Virus record (IMG/VR): IMGVR_UViG_3300021961_000668
Location: 1 to 23,030 of that record
Reading direction: 5' to 3' (one strand)
Length of the DNA: 23,030 nucleotides
DNA from: a virus
In this document: in pieces, positions 8,018-14,318 of the stretch
How the letters are laid out: every line of letters starts with the position of its first letter
Numbering within the stretch: position 1 is the first letter of the stretch
Position numbers and translations under genes: made by a program
The notes under the pieces: generated by a model
Told to the model about the DNA's origin: nothing
What the model saw: the letters and a program-made list of their open reading frames with translations, nothing else
Database searches by the model: none

Positions 8018-8025
8018 TATTTAGT
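8018..8025 (-). promoter_or_regulatory. second late-type promoter ACTAAATA, tail fibre
   Basis: ACTAAATA lies just downstream of the exonuclease stop codon (8030) with a predicted start near 8012. The resulting RNA would begin with the hairpin at 8010..7993 and read into the fibre gene about 90 nt later. Confidence 0.45.
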
Positions 8026-8029
8026 TGTG

Positions 8030-8713
8030 CTAAGAGAATTTTTCATAGTACGTATATACTCGTTGCCACCACTTTTCTGTCCACTCGTCAAACTCTTCTG
8101 GAAGTAGGTCAAACTGTTGATATTCTTCATCTCTAGTACACATAAACACATGTCCTTCACATATATTTGTACCGTGAATTTCGTTGTGTGCAAGTGCATA
8201 AGCAGTCATTTGCAGGAAGTAATCTTCAATCCATTCTTTCTTTTTAGGCTTGTTAGACTGTTTAAAGTCCATAATACAAGGCTCGCCCTTGTAAACTCCT
8301 ACAAGATCCGTGGTGCCTGCATATAACTTAGGAATGTATAAAGGTACTTCGCTACCCCATATTTCACTAACATCATCAAGTGCGTGAACTTTAATACGAG
8401 TTGCCATTGCATGGGCCTTTTGAGCATACGGATTACTTCCGGGGATTGGCCAAGTGCCTGTATCAATATAATCTTCTAGATACTTATGCATACGAGTACC
8501 TACTCCAGCTGCCTCAGTTGTTATTTCTTTGGCCTTCTGTTCACCTACTCGTTTACGCCATTCTATAAGGTGTGTCATGTCCTTAGTTGCACTAAGTATC
8601 GTAGTAACACTTGCAACCGGAGGCCCACCGTCTGGTGTAGCGTATTTCCTTTTCCCGTTTGCTTCAACTCTAGATAGTTTTTCGTATATGTATTTGTTTG
8701 TTATAAGACTCAT
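8030..8713 (-). CDS. PD-(D/E)XK exonuclease, MGME1/Cas4-like
   Basis: A 227-residue nuclease. The motif series fits the PD-(D/E)XK superfamily branch with RecB-, Cas4- and MGME1-like enzymes: GTRMH76, E122, GTTD136, D149-F-K151 and Q168-MTAY172. D136, D149 and K151 are the expected catalytic core. Likely role: 5'-3' or single-strand DNA exonuclease in replication, recombination or host DNA breakdown; it has no CRISPR neighbours. The start MSLITNKYIYEKL has no SD, and a sigma70-like promoter lies so close (8749..8721) that initiation is expected on or 1 nt before the ATG. It ends at a hairpin terminator. Confidence 0.87.
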   Translation of the reverse strand: MSLITNKYIYEKLSRVEANGKRKYATPDGGPPVASVTTILSATKDMTHLIEWRKRVGEQKAKEITTEAAGVGTRMHKYLEDYIDTGTWPIPGSNPYAQKAHAMATRIKVHALDDVSEIWGSEVPLYIPKLYAGTTDLVGVYKGEPCIMDFKQSNKPKKKEWIEDYFLQMTAYALAHNEIHGTNICEGHVFMCTRDEEYQQFDLLPEEFDEWTEKWWQRVYTYYEKFS

Positions 8714-8720
8714 ACATTAC

Positions 8721-8749
8721 ACTATACTATCAGAGACCCTTTAAGTCAA
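8721..8749 (-). promoter_or_regulatory. sigma70-like promoter directly abutting exonuclease ATG
   Basis: TTGACT (8749..8744), a 17-nt spacer and TATAGT (8726..8721), followed by only 7 nt before the ATG at 8713. The -35 box lies within the end of the upstream ORF. The geometry predicts a leaderless or nearly leaderless early mRNA. Confidence 0.65.
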
Positions 8750-9056
8750 CCGCATTTTTGGCCATTTGTCCAACAGTATCCTTTGGGCGGCCTGGATTGC
8801 CTGGAAGTTTTCCTACGTCGTCAACTTCGCTAGTTTTTAACTCAATAGTTTTTTGATCAAAGTTTGTTACAAGGGCTTGTAAACGAGGATCAGCATCGTA
8901 TGCTGCCTTAAAAGAATCATAGGTAAAGTTTCCTTTACCCATGTTCTGCATAAGTTTATCTAACTTTTCAATTGATAGTTTGGTTTTGTTTGTGTCCTTC
9001 AAATGCTTTAGCACTTGAAAGATAACAGTTGAATCAGAACCTTCAGTTACTTTAAC
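8730..9056 (-). CDS. C-terminal extension reached by -1 frameshift (ORF2 of the slippery-site gene)
   Basis: This open frame has no ATG. The only start-like codon, GTG 9014, has no SD. The frame is open from the slippery run at 9057-9065, reading VKVTEGSDSTVIFQV, then KHLKDTNKTKLSIEKLDKL and ending DTVGQMAKNAVDLKGL. It is therefore best read as the C-terminal part of the upstream 246-codon gene, giving a fused product of about 352 residues (244 + 108). Read independently from GTG it would encode 94 residues. No catalytic motif is visible; the segment looks helical with a GNFTYDSFKAAYDADP motif. An indel in the A-run would give the same picture. Confidence 0.65.
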   Translation of the reverse strand, partial: VKVTEGSDSTVIFQVLKHLKDTNKTKLSIEKLDKLMQNMGKGNFTYDSFKAAYDADPRLQALVTNFDQKTIELKTSEVDDVGKLPGNPGRPKDTVGQMAKNAVDLKGL

Positions 9057-9787
9057 TTTTTTTTTGAGTGCTGTATTGATTCGCGCTTTTCACGACCAAG
9101 TTCTTCGTCGCCGCCGGCTGCTGGTTCAGCTGCTGCACCCATATCGTCAGTTGGCGCAACTTCTGCATCTGTATCAGCATCAACTGTTGGTTCCATGTCT
9201 GCTTCTGGTTCTACACCCATAGTGTCTACAGGCTCAGCTTCACCGGTTAGTTGTCCAACACCCTGTGTTAGTACGCCACGGGTTGATTCCATTGCGGCAT
9301 ACATTGCTTCTAGTGCTGGCTTAACTGTGCTTGTGAATGTTTCTGCTGCTTCACTACCCATTTCATCACGAATAGCATCAGCTAGCTCTAACATTGATTC
9401 TGTCTGCATTTCAGCAGTATCTTCCATCCAGCCAGTAACACGATCAACCATGTCCTTAGCTGCCATTACTAGTTCTGCTTTGTCTTCTTCGCCTTCGTTT
9501 AGACGTTCAATTGCTTCATCAATAGCAACACTTACATCATCGCGTTCTAAAATAGCAGCATTTAAAACATCAAGGAAGAGTTTGTTTTTCTGATAGCTAA
9601 TAGATTGCGTAGTGTTATAACTTTCACTAGTTTGCATTTGACTTAAAGATGTACGTATCTTATTACGGACATCCTGTAGTTGTTCTGTTGTAAACTTTTC
9701 TAAATCAATTTTTGCGCCAAAGCGAGTTGCTAGGCTTTCGTTTAGCTTTTTAGCTGTTACTGGTTTTGTAAATTCTCTAATGTTCAT
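9047..9787 (-). CDS. acidic conserved phage protein with slippery 3' end
   Basis: A 246-residue protein recalled from marine T4-like phages as hypothetical (MNIREFTKPVTAKKLNESL start, then FTTEQLQDVRNKIRT). Residues about 1-170 are helical, with KDMVDRVTGWMEDTAEMQTESML; about 175-228 is a very acidic Ala/Asp/Glu/Pro linker; the end is REKRESIQHSKKKLK. The acidic helical character would suit a scaffold or core protein, but that is inference. SD GGAAGAG and a late promoter CATAAATA (9825..9818) precede it. The last codons contain A-AAA-AAG in the zero frame, the classical -1 slippery heptamer, only two codons before the stop. Confidence 0.85.
   Translation of the reverse strand: MNIREFTKPVTAKKLNESLATRFGAKIDLEKFTTEQLQDVRNKIRTSLSQMQTSESYNTTQSISYQKNKLFLDVLNAAILERDDVSVAIDEAIERLNEGEEDKAELVMAAKDMVDRVTGWMEDTAEMQTESMLELADAIRDEMGSEAAETFTSTVKPALEAMYAAMESTRGVLTQGVGQLTGEAEPVDTMGVEPEADMEPTVDADTDAEVAPTDDMGAAAEPAAGGDEELGREKRESIQHSKKKLK
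9057..9065 (-). other. candidate -1 ribosomal frameshift site (A-AAA-AAG)
   Basis: Nine A residues followed by G, read in the zero frame as TCA AAA AAA AAG. Slippage by -1 places the ribosome at GTT AAA GTA ACT, the open frame that continues for 109 codons including stop. I see no strong downstream hairpin (only a weak GTAAC/GTTAT pairing) and no clear upstream SD stimulator, so efficiency is unknown and a true indel remains possible. Confidence 0.5.
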
Positions 9788-9817
9788 TGTCTCTTCCCAA
9801 ATGAATGCTTTGTATGT

Positions 9818-9825
9818 TATTTATG
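9818..9825 (-). promoter_or_regulatory. late-type promoter CATAAATA
   Basis: CATAAATA lies in the 41-nt gap after the 9829 stop. The predicted start near 9812 gives a 25-nt leader with SD GGAAGAG before ATG 9787. Confidence 0.65.
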
Positions 9826-9828
9826 TCT

Positions 9829-10254
9829 TTAGAATATAAATCTATCCAAATCTCTTTTCAAAACTCTTGATCTTGCAATTGTTAAATCTAATCTATGTTG
9901 TCTAGATTCTATAACTGTAACATCATCTGAAGATTTCATTCTTTTTCTATAATAAACAGCATCGTTATAGTGCTTTAATAGATTTTTATCTATGTCAATA
10001 ATGTACTGTGTGCTGTTTTTTCCTTCTAAAAGGCTTTTAGCTATTGCAACCGCCGAAATTTTGAAGTTAGTTACTGCAATTCGTGCATTGTTGGCACAAT
10101 CGTAAATTTGGTATCCGCGAGCATTTTTACGGATAGCATATTTGCCAATGCGTATACTATTTCCCTTTTGATAGGGTAGTACTACACTTGTTGATTCAAG
10201 TTTTGTATCAATTAGCTCAAATATTTCATCTACTAAAGAAGGATCATAGTTCAT
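9829..10254 (-). CDS. conserved hypothetical protein of T4-like marine phages
   Basis: A 141-residue protein starting MNYDPSLVDEIFELIDTKL, a pattern I recall from cyanophage and pelagiphage genomes without known function. It contains a short antiparallel-like block (NSIRIGKYAIRKNARGYQIYD) and a basic helical C-terminus (RQHRLDLTIARSRVLKRDLDRFIF). No catalytic motif is visible. It overlaps the preceding small gene by 11 nt, and its weak SD lies inside that gene, implying coupled translation. In relatives the same pair occurs together, so the two products may act in one complex. Confidence 0.78.
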   Translation of the reverse strand: MNYDPSLVDEIFELIDTKLESTSVVLPYQKGNSIRIGKYAIRKNARGYQIYDCANNARIAVTNFKISAVAIAKSLLEGKNSTQYIIDIDKNLLKHYNDAVYYRKRMKSSDDVTVIESRQHRLDLTIARSRVLKRDLDRFIF

Positions 10255-10447
10255 TTTTCTTCACCATTATGTTGCCATTATGTACGATTTTACTTATAAG
10301 GCTCTTCCTTACAAGATTGCTGATTACGAATCTTTCTCTTTCATTGAAGCTAGTCAGAGGTACGATGTCGTTCATGCTTTCTAGTATAGCACGTTCTTCG
10401 TTAGTTGTAAAGACATTAAAGTCCCTGATCAGCTCATTTATTTTCAT
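10244..10447 (-). CDS. small conserved hypothetical protein
   Basis: A 67-residue protein, MKINELIRDFNVFTTNEERAILESM..., a helical, probably winged-helix-sized domain recalled from T4-like cyanophages. Function is unknown. The SD AAAGGAA sits in the loop of a small hairpin (ATGTTT/AAACAT), 13 nt before the ATG. It overlaps the following gene by 11 nt. Confidence 0.78.
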   Translation of the reverse strand: MKINELIRDFNVFTTNEERAILESMNDIVPLTSFNERERFVISNLVRKSLISKIVHNGNIMVKKNEL

Positions 10448-10452
10448 TTTTT

Positions 10453-10471
10453 ATGTTTTTCCTTTAAACAT
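10453..10471 (-). promoter_or_regulatory. hairpin presenting the SD of the 10447 gene in its loop
   Basis: On the minus strand ATGTTT pairs with AAACAT around the loop AAAGGAA, which is the SD. Such an SD-in-loop hairpin could be a binding site for a translational repressor. The 6-bp stem is weak, so this is tentative. Confidence 0.35.
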
Positions 10472-10484
10472 ATTATTACTTATC

Positions 10485-11054
10485 TTACTTTACTCTAAAG
10501 TTCATACTAATTACAATCCTATAATCATCGCTAAGATTGCGTGTTACAAAATGAGGAAGTGTACTATCAAACATAGCAAACTTGCCTGCTTCTGCTTTAA
10601 CAGTAGTTTGTTCAATTATGTAAGGATTTGTATTGTATTGAAATACCAAGTCGCCACTATCAGGAGGAACCTTAACCCAAAATGCTGCGCTAACATGTGC
10701 TCCTCCTTTATAGTTGTCTGATGTTTCGTGACTGTGTAAGTTGGTAGATTGATTATGTCCGTGTACTACTGCCCATATAGCACTGTTGGGATCGTCTGTG
10801 CTGCCGACTTGCCAACACAGTTCGATTTCGGTCCCATATTCTTTTTGCCATACAGATTCCAGAGTTTTAACTACTCGTTGTAATTCTCTAGTGTAACTAA
10901 CTCTAACATCTTCAGCACGGATGCTATCTTCGTAACTGGACATAAATCTCTTATTGTTGTAACTATCCATTACTAACAATTCTATTTCACTGAGATTTAC
11001 ATCCAGGTATCCGGTTAAAAACTCTCTAGTAAAAAGAGTAACCTTTTCTGCCAT
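10485..11054 (-). CDS. 2OG-Fe(II) oxygenase family protein
   Basis: A 189-residue protein. The core NLHSHETSDN (H107, H109), AAFWVKVPPDSGDLVFQY, FDSTLPHFVTRN (H168) and YRIVISMNF (R179) matches the phage 2-oxoglutarate/Fe(II) oxygenase group (2OG-FeII_Oxy_5-like), where the HxH-type and PH histidines bind iron and the Arg binds 2-oxoglutarate. These enzymes hydroxylate proteins or other substrates; the substrate is unknown. It starts in a TAATG overlap with the fibre-like gene upstream, so the two are translationally coupled. The linkage suggests modification of a virion protein, but that is inference. Confidence 0.83.
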   Translation of the reverse strand: MAEKVTLFTREFLTGYLDVNLSEIELLVMDSYNNKRFMSSYEDSIRAEDVRVSYTRELQRVVKTLESVWQKEYGTEIELCWQVGSTDDPNSAIWAVVHGHNQSTNLHSHETSDNYKGGAHVSAAFWVKVPPDSGDLVFQYNTNPYIIEQTTVKAEAGKFAMFDSTLPHFVTRNLSDDYRIVISMNFRVK

Positions 11055-12337
11055 TAGACTAGTTCAGGCAATTTACTATAATCTACTTGATAGTATCCTG
11101 ACTTGTGTATGCTAACAGCATCAGCATAGTCAGAGTCTAACAGTTCATGTGCTAATACTCCTGTTTGTTCTTCTTTATCCCAAACATAGTTGTAGGTATA
11201 CACATTAAGTCCGTTAACTGTTTTAGACAACTTAACATTTTCTTTTAAACGCACATCTGAAAACAGTTTCTTAAATGCCTTGCCGGTATCTTTAGCGGCC
11301 TTGCTTGCACCTTTGCCGATGTCGTCTGCTGTTTTACTCACAGCTTTGCCAGCGTCATTAACAACAGTAGTAGCAGTATTAGCAACAGCATTGGCAGCTT
11401 TTTCTGTTTCTTTTGCTACATCGTTGGCTACATCAACGGTAGTTTCAGCAACAGCATTAGCAGCTTTCTCTGTTTCTTTAGCAACCGTGTTTGCTACCTT
11501 TTCTGTTTCTTTTGCTACATCGTTGGCCACTTTAACAGTAGTATCTGCCACCTCAACTGCGGCATCTTGTATTGGTTTGGTATCAACACTAACGCTTAGG
11601 TCAACATCGACACCTGCTATTAGAGCAAGCTCACCTTCTACACCAACTGTAAGCACATCATCTTTCATTGTGGCTCCACCACCAACTTCAGCACCTACTT
11701 GTGCGCCTACACTAACGCCAGCGCCAGCACTTGCTCCGTTGCCGTGACTGTCATAGGCACTGGTTGTATTGTCTACTCCAACACTTGCTCCTGCCACTGC
11801 GCCTGCATGTCCTGCTACACCATCTTTACCAACTTGTGCATCTGCTCCTGCATGAGCACTTGCTTCTGCGTGTACTGATGTTTCATTCTTTACTTCAACA
11901 TCGCCCACTTGCTGGCTAACACTTGCTCCTGCTTCTGCGCTTGCGCCTACTTCAGCACCTACTTGTGCATAGGCATTGCCGCCACTTACACCTGCTTGAG
12001 CACCTGCTTCTGCGTGTGCTTCTGCACCTGCATGACCTTCTACTGTAGTATCACCGTAAGTAGCACTTGCTCCTGCTTCTGCACTAACGCCTGCTTCGGC
12101 ACTAGCTGCGGCAGTGGTTGATGTTACTTCTGTACCTGCACTTGCATGAGCTTCAGCACCCGCATGTGCTTCTAGATCAACTCCGCCTACTGTAGTACTT
12201 GTGCTTGTGTCAGCACCTACTGCAACACTTGCTTGCGGATCGCTTATTTCTTTTCCTGCGGTGAAATCATTGCTGACTCCAACTTCTAGGCCTTCGTCTT
12301 CTTTTTCAGCCTCAGGCTTTTTGTTTTCATCAGACAT
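11054..12337 (-). CDS. Ala/Gly-repeat fibre protein with mini endosialidase-type C-terminal domain
   Basis: A 427-residue low-complexity protein. Residues about 30-250 consist of short repeats rich in Ala, Gly, Glu and His (AEAGAS, AEAHAGA, VGAEVGAS), as in trimeric autotransporter-like or collagen-like stalks. Residues about 265-355 are repeats of VAKETEKAANAV, probably an alpha-helical bundle or coiled coil. The end (about 360-427) begins SDVRLKENVKL and contains GVLAHELL and YYQVDYSKLPEL, hallmarks of the intramolecular chaperone (peptidase S74) domain, here in a short form ending right after VDYSKL. Probably a trimeric fibre or appendage. SD AAGGAG lies upstream, and the 2OG oxygenase gene follows with a 1-nt overlap. 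Confidence 0.83.
   Translation of the reverse strand: MSDENKKPEAEKEDEGLEVGVSNDFTAGKEISDPQASVAVGADTSTSTTVGGVDLEAHAGAEAHASAGTEVTSTTAAASAEAGVSAEAGASATYGDTTVEGHAGAEAHAEAGAQAGVSGGNAYAQVGAEVGASAEAGASVSQQVGDVEVKNETSVHAEASAHAGADAQVGKDGVAGHAGAVAGASVGVDNTTSAYDSHGNGASAGAGVSVGAQVGAEVGGGATMKDDVLTVGVEGELALIAGVDVDLSVSVDTKPIQDAAVEVADTTVKVANDVAKETEKVANTVAKETEKAANAVAETTVDVANDVAKETEKAANAVANTATTVVNDAGKAVSKTADDIGKGASKAAKDTGKAFKKLFSDVRLKENVKLSKTVNGLNVYTYNYVWDKEEQTGVLAHELLDSDYADAVSIHKSGYYQVDYSKLPELV
11360..11560 (-). repeat. coding tandem repeats (VAKETEKAANAV units)
   Basis: Three imperfect DNA repeats encode units such as DVAKETEKAANAVA within the fibre-like gene. The repeated stretch reads TTTCTGTTTCTTTTGCTAC on the plus strand. 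Such repeats can expand or contract by slippage or recombination. Confidence 0.65.
11690..12240 (-). repeat. coding Ala/Gly/Glu/His repeat tract
   Basis: An imperfect repeat region encoding AEAGAS/AEAHAGA-type units. The biased codons leave long open frames on the opposite strand here, which are not genes. Confidence 0.6.
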
Positions 12338-12355
12338 TAATTTCTCCTTGTGTGT

Positions 12356-12604
12356 TTAATGTTTATGCTGTTTGAGATATTCTATATCTCGTTTGATTAA
12401 CTCAACTTCAGTAGTGTTACGACTGGGTTGTTTCTTATAGCTTTCAAAACTTTGAACTAACATTTTGAGTTCAGTTTCAAGTATATGAATACGTTCTTGT
12501 GTTTTAAACACATACCAGCTGGCGCTCAAAAAGAATACCAATACCGTAATTAACAATTTTAACGGTATTTGCAGTTCTGTTTTTTCGTCAACGTGTATGG
12601 TCAT
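12356..12604 (-). CDS. small membrane protein with coiled coil
   Basis: An 82-residue protein with one predicted membrane segment (LLITVLVFFLSASWYVF, about 17-34) and a C-terminal helical, charged part (ERIHILETELKMLVQSFESYKK, IKRDIEYLKQ) likely to form a coiled coil. The short N-terminus followed by one TM suggests a type II or inner-membrane anchored protein. The size and topology would suit a holin accessory or spanin-like lysis protein, but no lysis motif is recognised. SD GGAAG overlaps the end of the 24-codon proline-rich ORF just upstream. Confidence 0.72.
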   Translation of the reverse strand: MTIHVDEKTELQIPLKLLITVLVFFLSASWYVFKTQERIHILETELKMLVQSFESYKKQPSRNTTEVELIKRDIEYLKQHKH

Positions 12605-12606
12605 AC

Positions 12607-12681
12607 TTAATCTTCCGTTGGCGGCGGCGGCGGTGGCGGTGGCTTCGGTCCGGTTCTTATAGGTCTAGATGGATTTGACAA
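12607..12681 (-). CDS. 24-residue proline-rich peptide (TTG start)
   Basis: A micro-ORF too short for ordinary gene calls. From TTG 12681 it reads MSNPSRPIRTGPK, then eight prolines, then TED and stop. A perfect SD AGGAG (12694..12690) is 8 nt upstream, immediately after the stop of the preceding gene, and the next gene starts 3 nt after its stop. The proline run explains the GC-rich patch here, which is unusual for this AT-rich genome. Small Pro-rich peptides occur at this kind of position in other marine phages as far as I recall; function unknown. Polyproline would slow translation without EF-P. Confidence 0.6.
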   Translation of the reverse strand: MSNPSRPIRTGPKPPPPPPPPTED

Positions 12682-12696
12682 TGTTATTTCTCCTAA

Positions 12697-12936
12697 TCAC
12701 ATGTGTCTTACTAAAACTTTGTCGCCGGGTTTAATGCCACGATCAACTGTGCCTTTAGCTTTGGTATCTAATGTTAGATTGCCGCGCTCGTCTTTAGCGA
12801 TAGCGCCAGGCTTAGTAGGATCTTTAGGGACTACTGTTCTTATTTTAGTCTTTGGATCAATTAGCGTGGTTTGTTTTTCATCATCTAACTCGATCTGTAA
12901 AAATTGATCTTCAACTATTAACTCACTTATTTTCAT
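12697..12936 (-). CDS. small conserved hypothetical protein
   Basis: A 79-residue protein beginning MKISELIVEDQFLQIELDDEKQT, the MKI-x-ELI start common among small T4-like marine phage proteins. It ends in a beta-like segment (KGTVDRGIKPGDKVLVRHM), where KPGDKVLV resembles an SH3/KOW-type barrel turn. Function unknown. SD AAGGA precedes the ATG, which overlaps the previous gene's stop by 4 nt. Confidence 0.68.
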   Translation of the reverse strand: MKISELIVEDQFLQIELDDEKQTTLIDPKTKIRTVVPKDPTKPGAIAKDERGNLTLDTKAKGTVDRGIKPGDKVLVRHM

Positions 12937-13259
12937 ATCTTTTTCCTTTTAAACAGTCTTTTCCTAGATACACGTTTTTTCAATCGTCTTGCTCCAACGT
13001 TATAGCCTTTTAATCTACGAGATGCAGCATTTGTCCGTTTAGTTATTCTTGTCTTTTGTGCTTGCGATGCACCTTTGCGAGCTCGAACTGCTTTAAACTT
13101 CATTGACTTTGTTGGGCTTAGTGGCGCATTACAAGTAGTTGCCTTTGATACAATTCTACCGCGTCTTGGACCCGATGTGCAACGATATTTCCTTACGGTT
13201 TCGCCGCCCTTTCTACCAAATATCTGTTTATAGCCTTCAGTTATTTCAAGTACTAGCAT
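12933..13259 (-). CDS. basic protein, paralogue of its upstream neighbour
   Basis: A 108-residue, strongly basic protein (many Arg and Lys). It shares the block VRKYRCTSGPRRGRIVS...C...KTRITKRTNAASRR with the adjacent 95-residue protein, including two conserved cysteines about 16 residues apart. The charge and fold-like repeat suggest binding to DNA or RNA, perhaps in packaging, but no known domain is recognised. SD AGGT lies 10 nt from the ATG. The two genes look like a tandem duplication that has since diverged, this copy having a longer basic tail (KKRVSRKRLFKRKK). Confidence 0.72.
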   Translation of the reverse strand: MLVLEITEGYKQIFGRKGGETVRKYRCTSGPRRGRIVSKATTCNAPLSPTKSMKFKAVRARKGASQAQKTRITKRTNAASRRLKGYNVGARRLKKRVSRKRLFKRKKI

Positions 13260-13263
13260 TGCG

Positions 13264-13551
13264 TTACCTACTCTTGTTTAACGCTTGTACTCTGCGACTG
13301 GCTGGGTTAATTCTTTTAGTTCTACGAGCTTTGCGTACTATACGTTGTCCTAGTCTAGCTTTGATTCTTTTAAGGCGAACTCGTTTCTTAATGTCAGGTG
13401 AAGCAAAACATTGCTGCGGTGTTGCAACTACACGACCGTGACGACGACCTCCTTGACAGCGATATTTGCGGACGACCTTTTTACCTGATCGTGCCCAAAC
13501 TTGCTTTTCTTCAAGAGGTTCTTTGGTTATAAAAAATTCTCGCAATAACAT
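13264..13551 (-). CDS. basic protein conserved in T4-like marine phages
   Basis: A 95-residue basic protein (MLLREFF..., VWARSGKKVVRKYRCQGGRRHGR, C48, RRTKRINPASRR). I recall near-identical layouts from cyanophage genomes, annotated as hypothetical. A nucleic-acid-binding role is likely from charge. It has no SD: the sequence before the ATG is GCTAAATA-ACTAC-ATG, a late-type promoter 5 nt from the start codon. It is the paralogue of the gene that follows it. Confidence 0.75.
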   Translation of the reverse strand: MLLREFFITKEPLEEKQVWARSGKKVVRKYRCQGGRRHGRVVATPQQCFASPDIKKRVRLKRIKARLGQRIVRKARRTKRINPASRRVQALNKSR

Positions 13552-13556
13552 GTAGT

Positions 13557-13564
13557 TATTTAGC
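13557..13564 (-). promoter_or_regulatory. late-type element GCTAAATA 5 nt from an ATG
   Basis: GCTAAATA matches the CTAAATA variant seen at several other genes here. Initiation 6 nt downstream would fall on the A of ATG 13551, giving a leaderless mRNA. Confidence 0.5.
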
Positions 13565-13570
13565 GGATTT

Positions 13571-13810
13571 TTAGAACTTCATTAATATTACGACTATAGT
13601 GGAAAGTAGGCCCGCGATAATAGTGCCTGTTGCACCAACTAACACTTTAACAAGACTGGTCTGGCCGTGACGCATGTCTTCATGAATTTCATCTAAACGT
13701 TCTTCAACTTTGTTCATTCGACTATCTAATTGCTGATAGCGAAGAGCGCACAAATCGACATGTGCTTCTAAACTCTGTCTTTCTAATTCAGTTGTTGGGC
13801 TTGTTGACAT
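13571..13810 (-). CDS. small coiled-coil protein with C-terminal membrane anchor
   Basis: A 79-residue protein. Residues about 8-50 form a charged heptad-like helix (LERQSLEAHVDL, RMNKVEERLDEIHEDM), and residues about 55-78 are a hydrophobic segment (VKVLVGATGTIIAGLLSTIVVILM). The layout resembles XhlA/holin-accessory proteins and other tail-anchored phage lysis or host-membrane proteins; no decisive motif is present. SD GGAGAAG and a perfect late promoter TATAAATA (13908..13901) precede it, so it is probably a late gene. Confidence 0.72.
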   Translation of the reverse strand: MSTSPTTELERQSLEAHVDLCALRYQQLDSRMNKVEERLDEIHEDMRHGQTSLVKVLVGATGTIIAGLLSTIVVILMKF

Positions 13811-13874
13811 CTATTCTTCTCCGTAATTACTCAACAATTAAAAAACGTTGGTGCCTTGTAATAGATGCCTAGTA

Positions 13875-13895
13875 TGTAGTATGATATATGCTACA
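13875..13895 (-). promoter_or_regulatory. 5'-terminal hairpin of the 13810 transcript
   Basis: TGTAG/CTACA arms around an 11-nt loop begin at the predicted first base of the transcript from TATAAATA. A 6th pair is possible. This is one of several 5'-end hairpins in the window. Confidence 0.4.
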
Positions 13896-13900
13896 TGTAT

Positions 13901-13908
13901 TATTTATA
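13901..13908 (-). promoter_or_regulatory. late promoter TATAAATA
   Basis: An exact match to the T4 late consensus in the 114-nt gap before the 13810 gene, with a predicted start at 13895. Confidence 0.8.
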
Positions 13909-13924
13909 TGAGTGTATTACGATA

Positions 13925-14314
13925 TTAATCTACGCAGTTAAATGTTAAGTTCTTAAATTTACTATCTTTAGTAAGGAATAAGTTTTTTCCTAATTTTACA
14001 GTTTCATTCAAATTATTTATTATTGGAACGAAATCAAAGTCATCATCTAACATGTCAACTGTCAAACCGCCTTCATACTCTACACCAAAACTGCCCTTCC
14101 AAACTTGTTGTTTTCCTTTATACTCAGTCCCAAAGTCAAATGCCGATACATCTTCTTTTACAGTTTCAACTTTTAAATTAACTGTATTCACACGTAAACT
14201 TAACGTTTGTGTAAAGGTTAAAAAGTTTTGTTGCTGTAACCATGCAGCATCATTTTTATTAAACCTAACACTAGTTTCGGTTATATCAACAAGAGTATAA
14301 AAAACAAAATTCAT
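13925..14314 (-). CDS. conserved hypothetical protein of T4-like marine phages
   Basis: A 129-residue protein, MNFVFYTLVDITETSVRFNKND..., whose start matches a cyanophage hypothetical family I recall. The middle (AFDFGTEYKGKQQVWKGSFGVEYEGGLT) and VDMLDDDFDFVPIINNLNETV suggest a beta-sandwich, possibly virion-associated; no enzymatic motif. It has no SD: CGTAAATA-CTGT-ATG abuts the start. Because an intrinsic terminator ends at 14332, its promoter must fit in the 17 nt between, which favours a leaderless transcript. Confidence 0.78.
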   Translation of the reverse strand: MNFVFYTLVDITETSVRFNKNDAAWLQQQNFLTFTQTLSLRVNTVNLKVETVKEDVSAFDFGTEYKGKQQVWKGSFGVEYEGGLTVDMLDDDFDFVPIINNLNETVKLGKNLFLTKDSKFKNLTFNCVD

Positions 14315-14318
14315 ACAG

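Noticed and set aside
9195-9593. Plus-strand 132-codon ORF opposite the acidic protein gene
   Set aside because: Antisense shadow of an Ala/Glu/Asp-rich gene, Ser-rich product and no translation signals.
10188-10721. Plus-strand 177-codon ORF across three minus-strand genes
   Set aside because: It spans several well-supported genes and intergenic gaps; the product is Leu/Ile/Cys-rich as expected for antisense AT-rich DNA.
11280-12121. Long plus-strand open frames opposite the Ala/Gly-repeat gene
   Set aside because: They arise from the biased Ala/Gly/Thr/Glu codons of the real minus-strand gene, have low-complexity Ser/Ala/Cys products and no SD or promoter.
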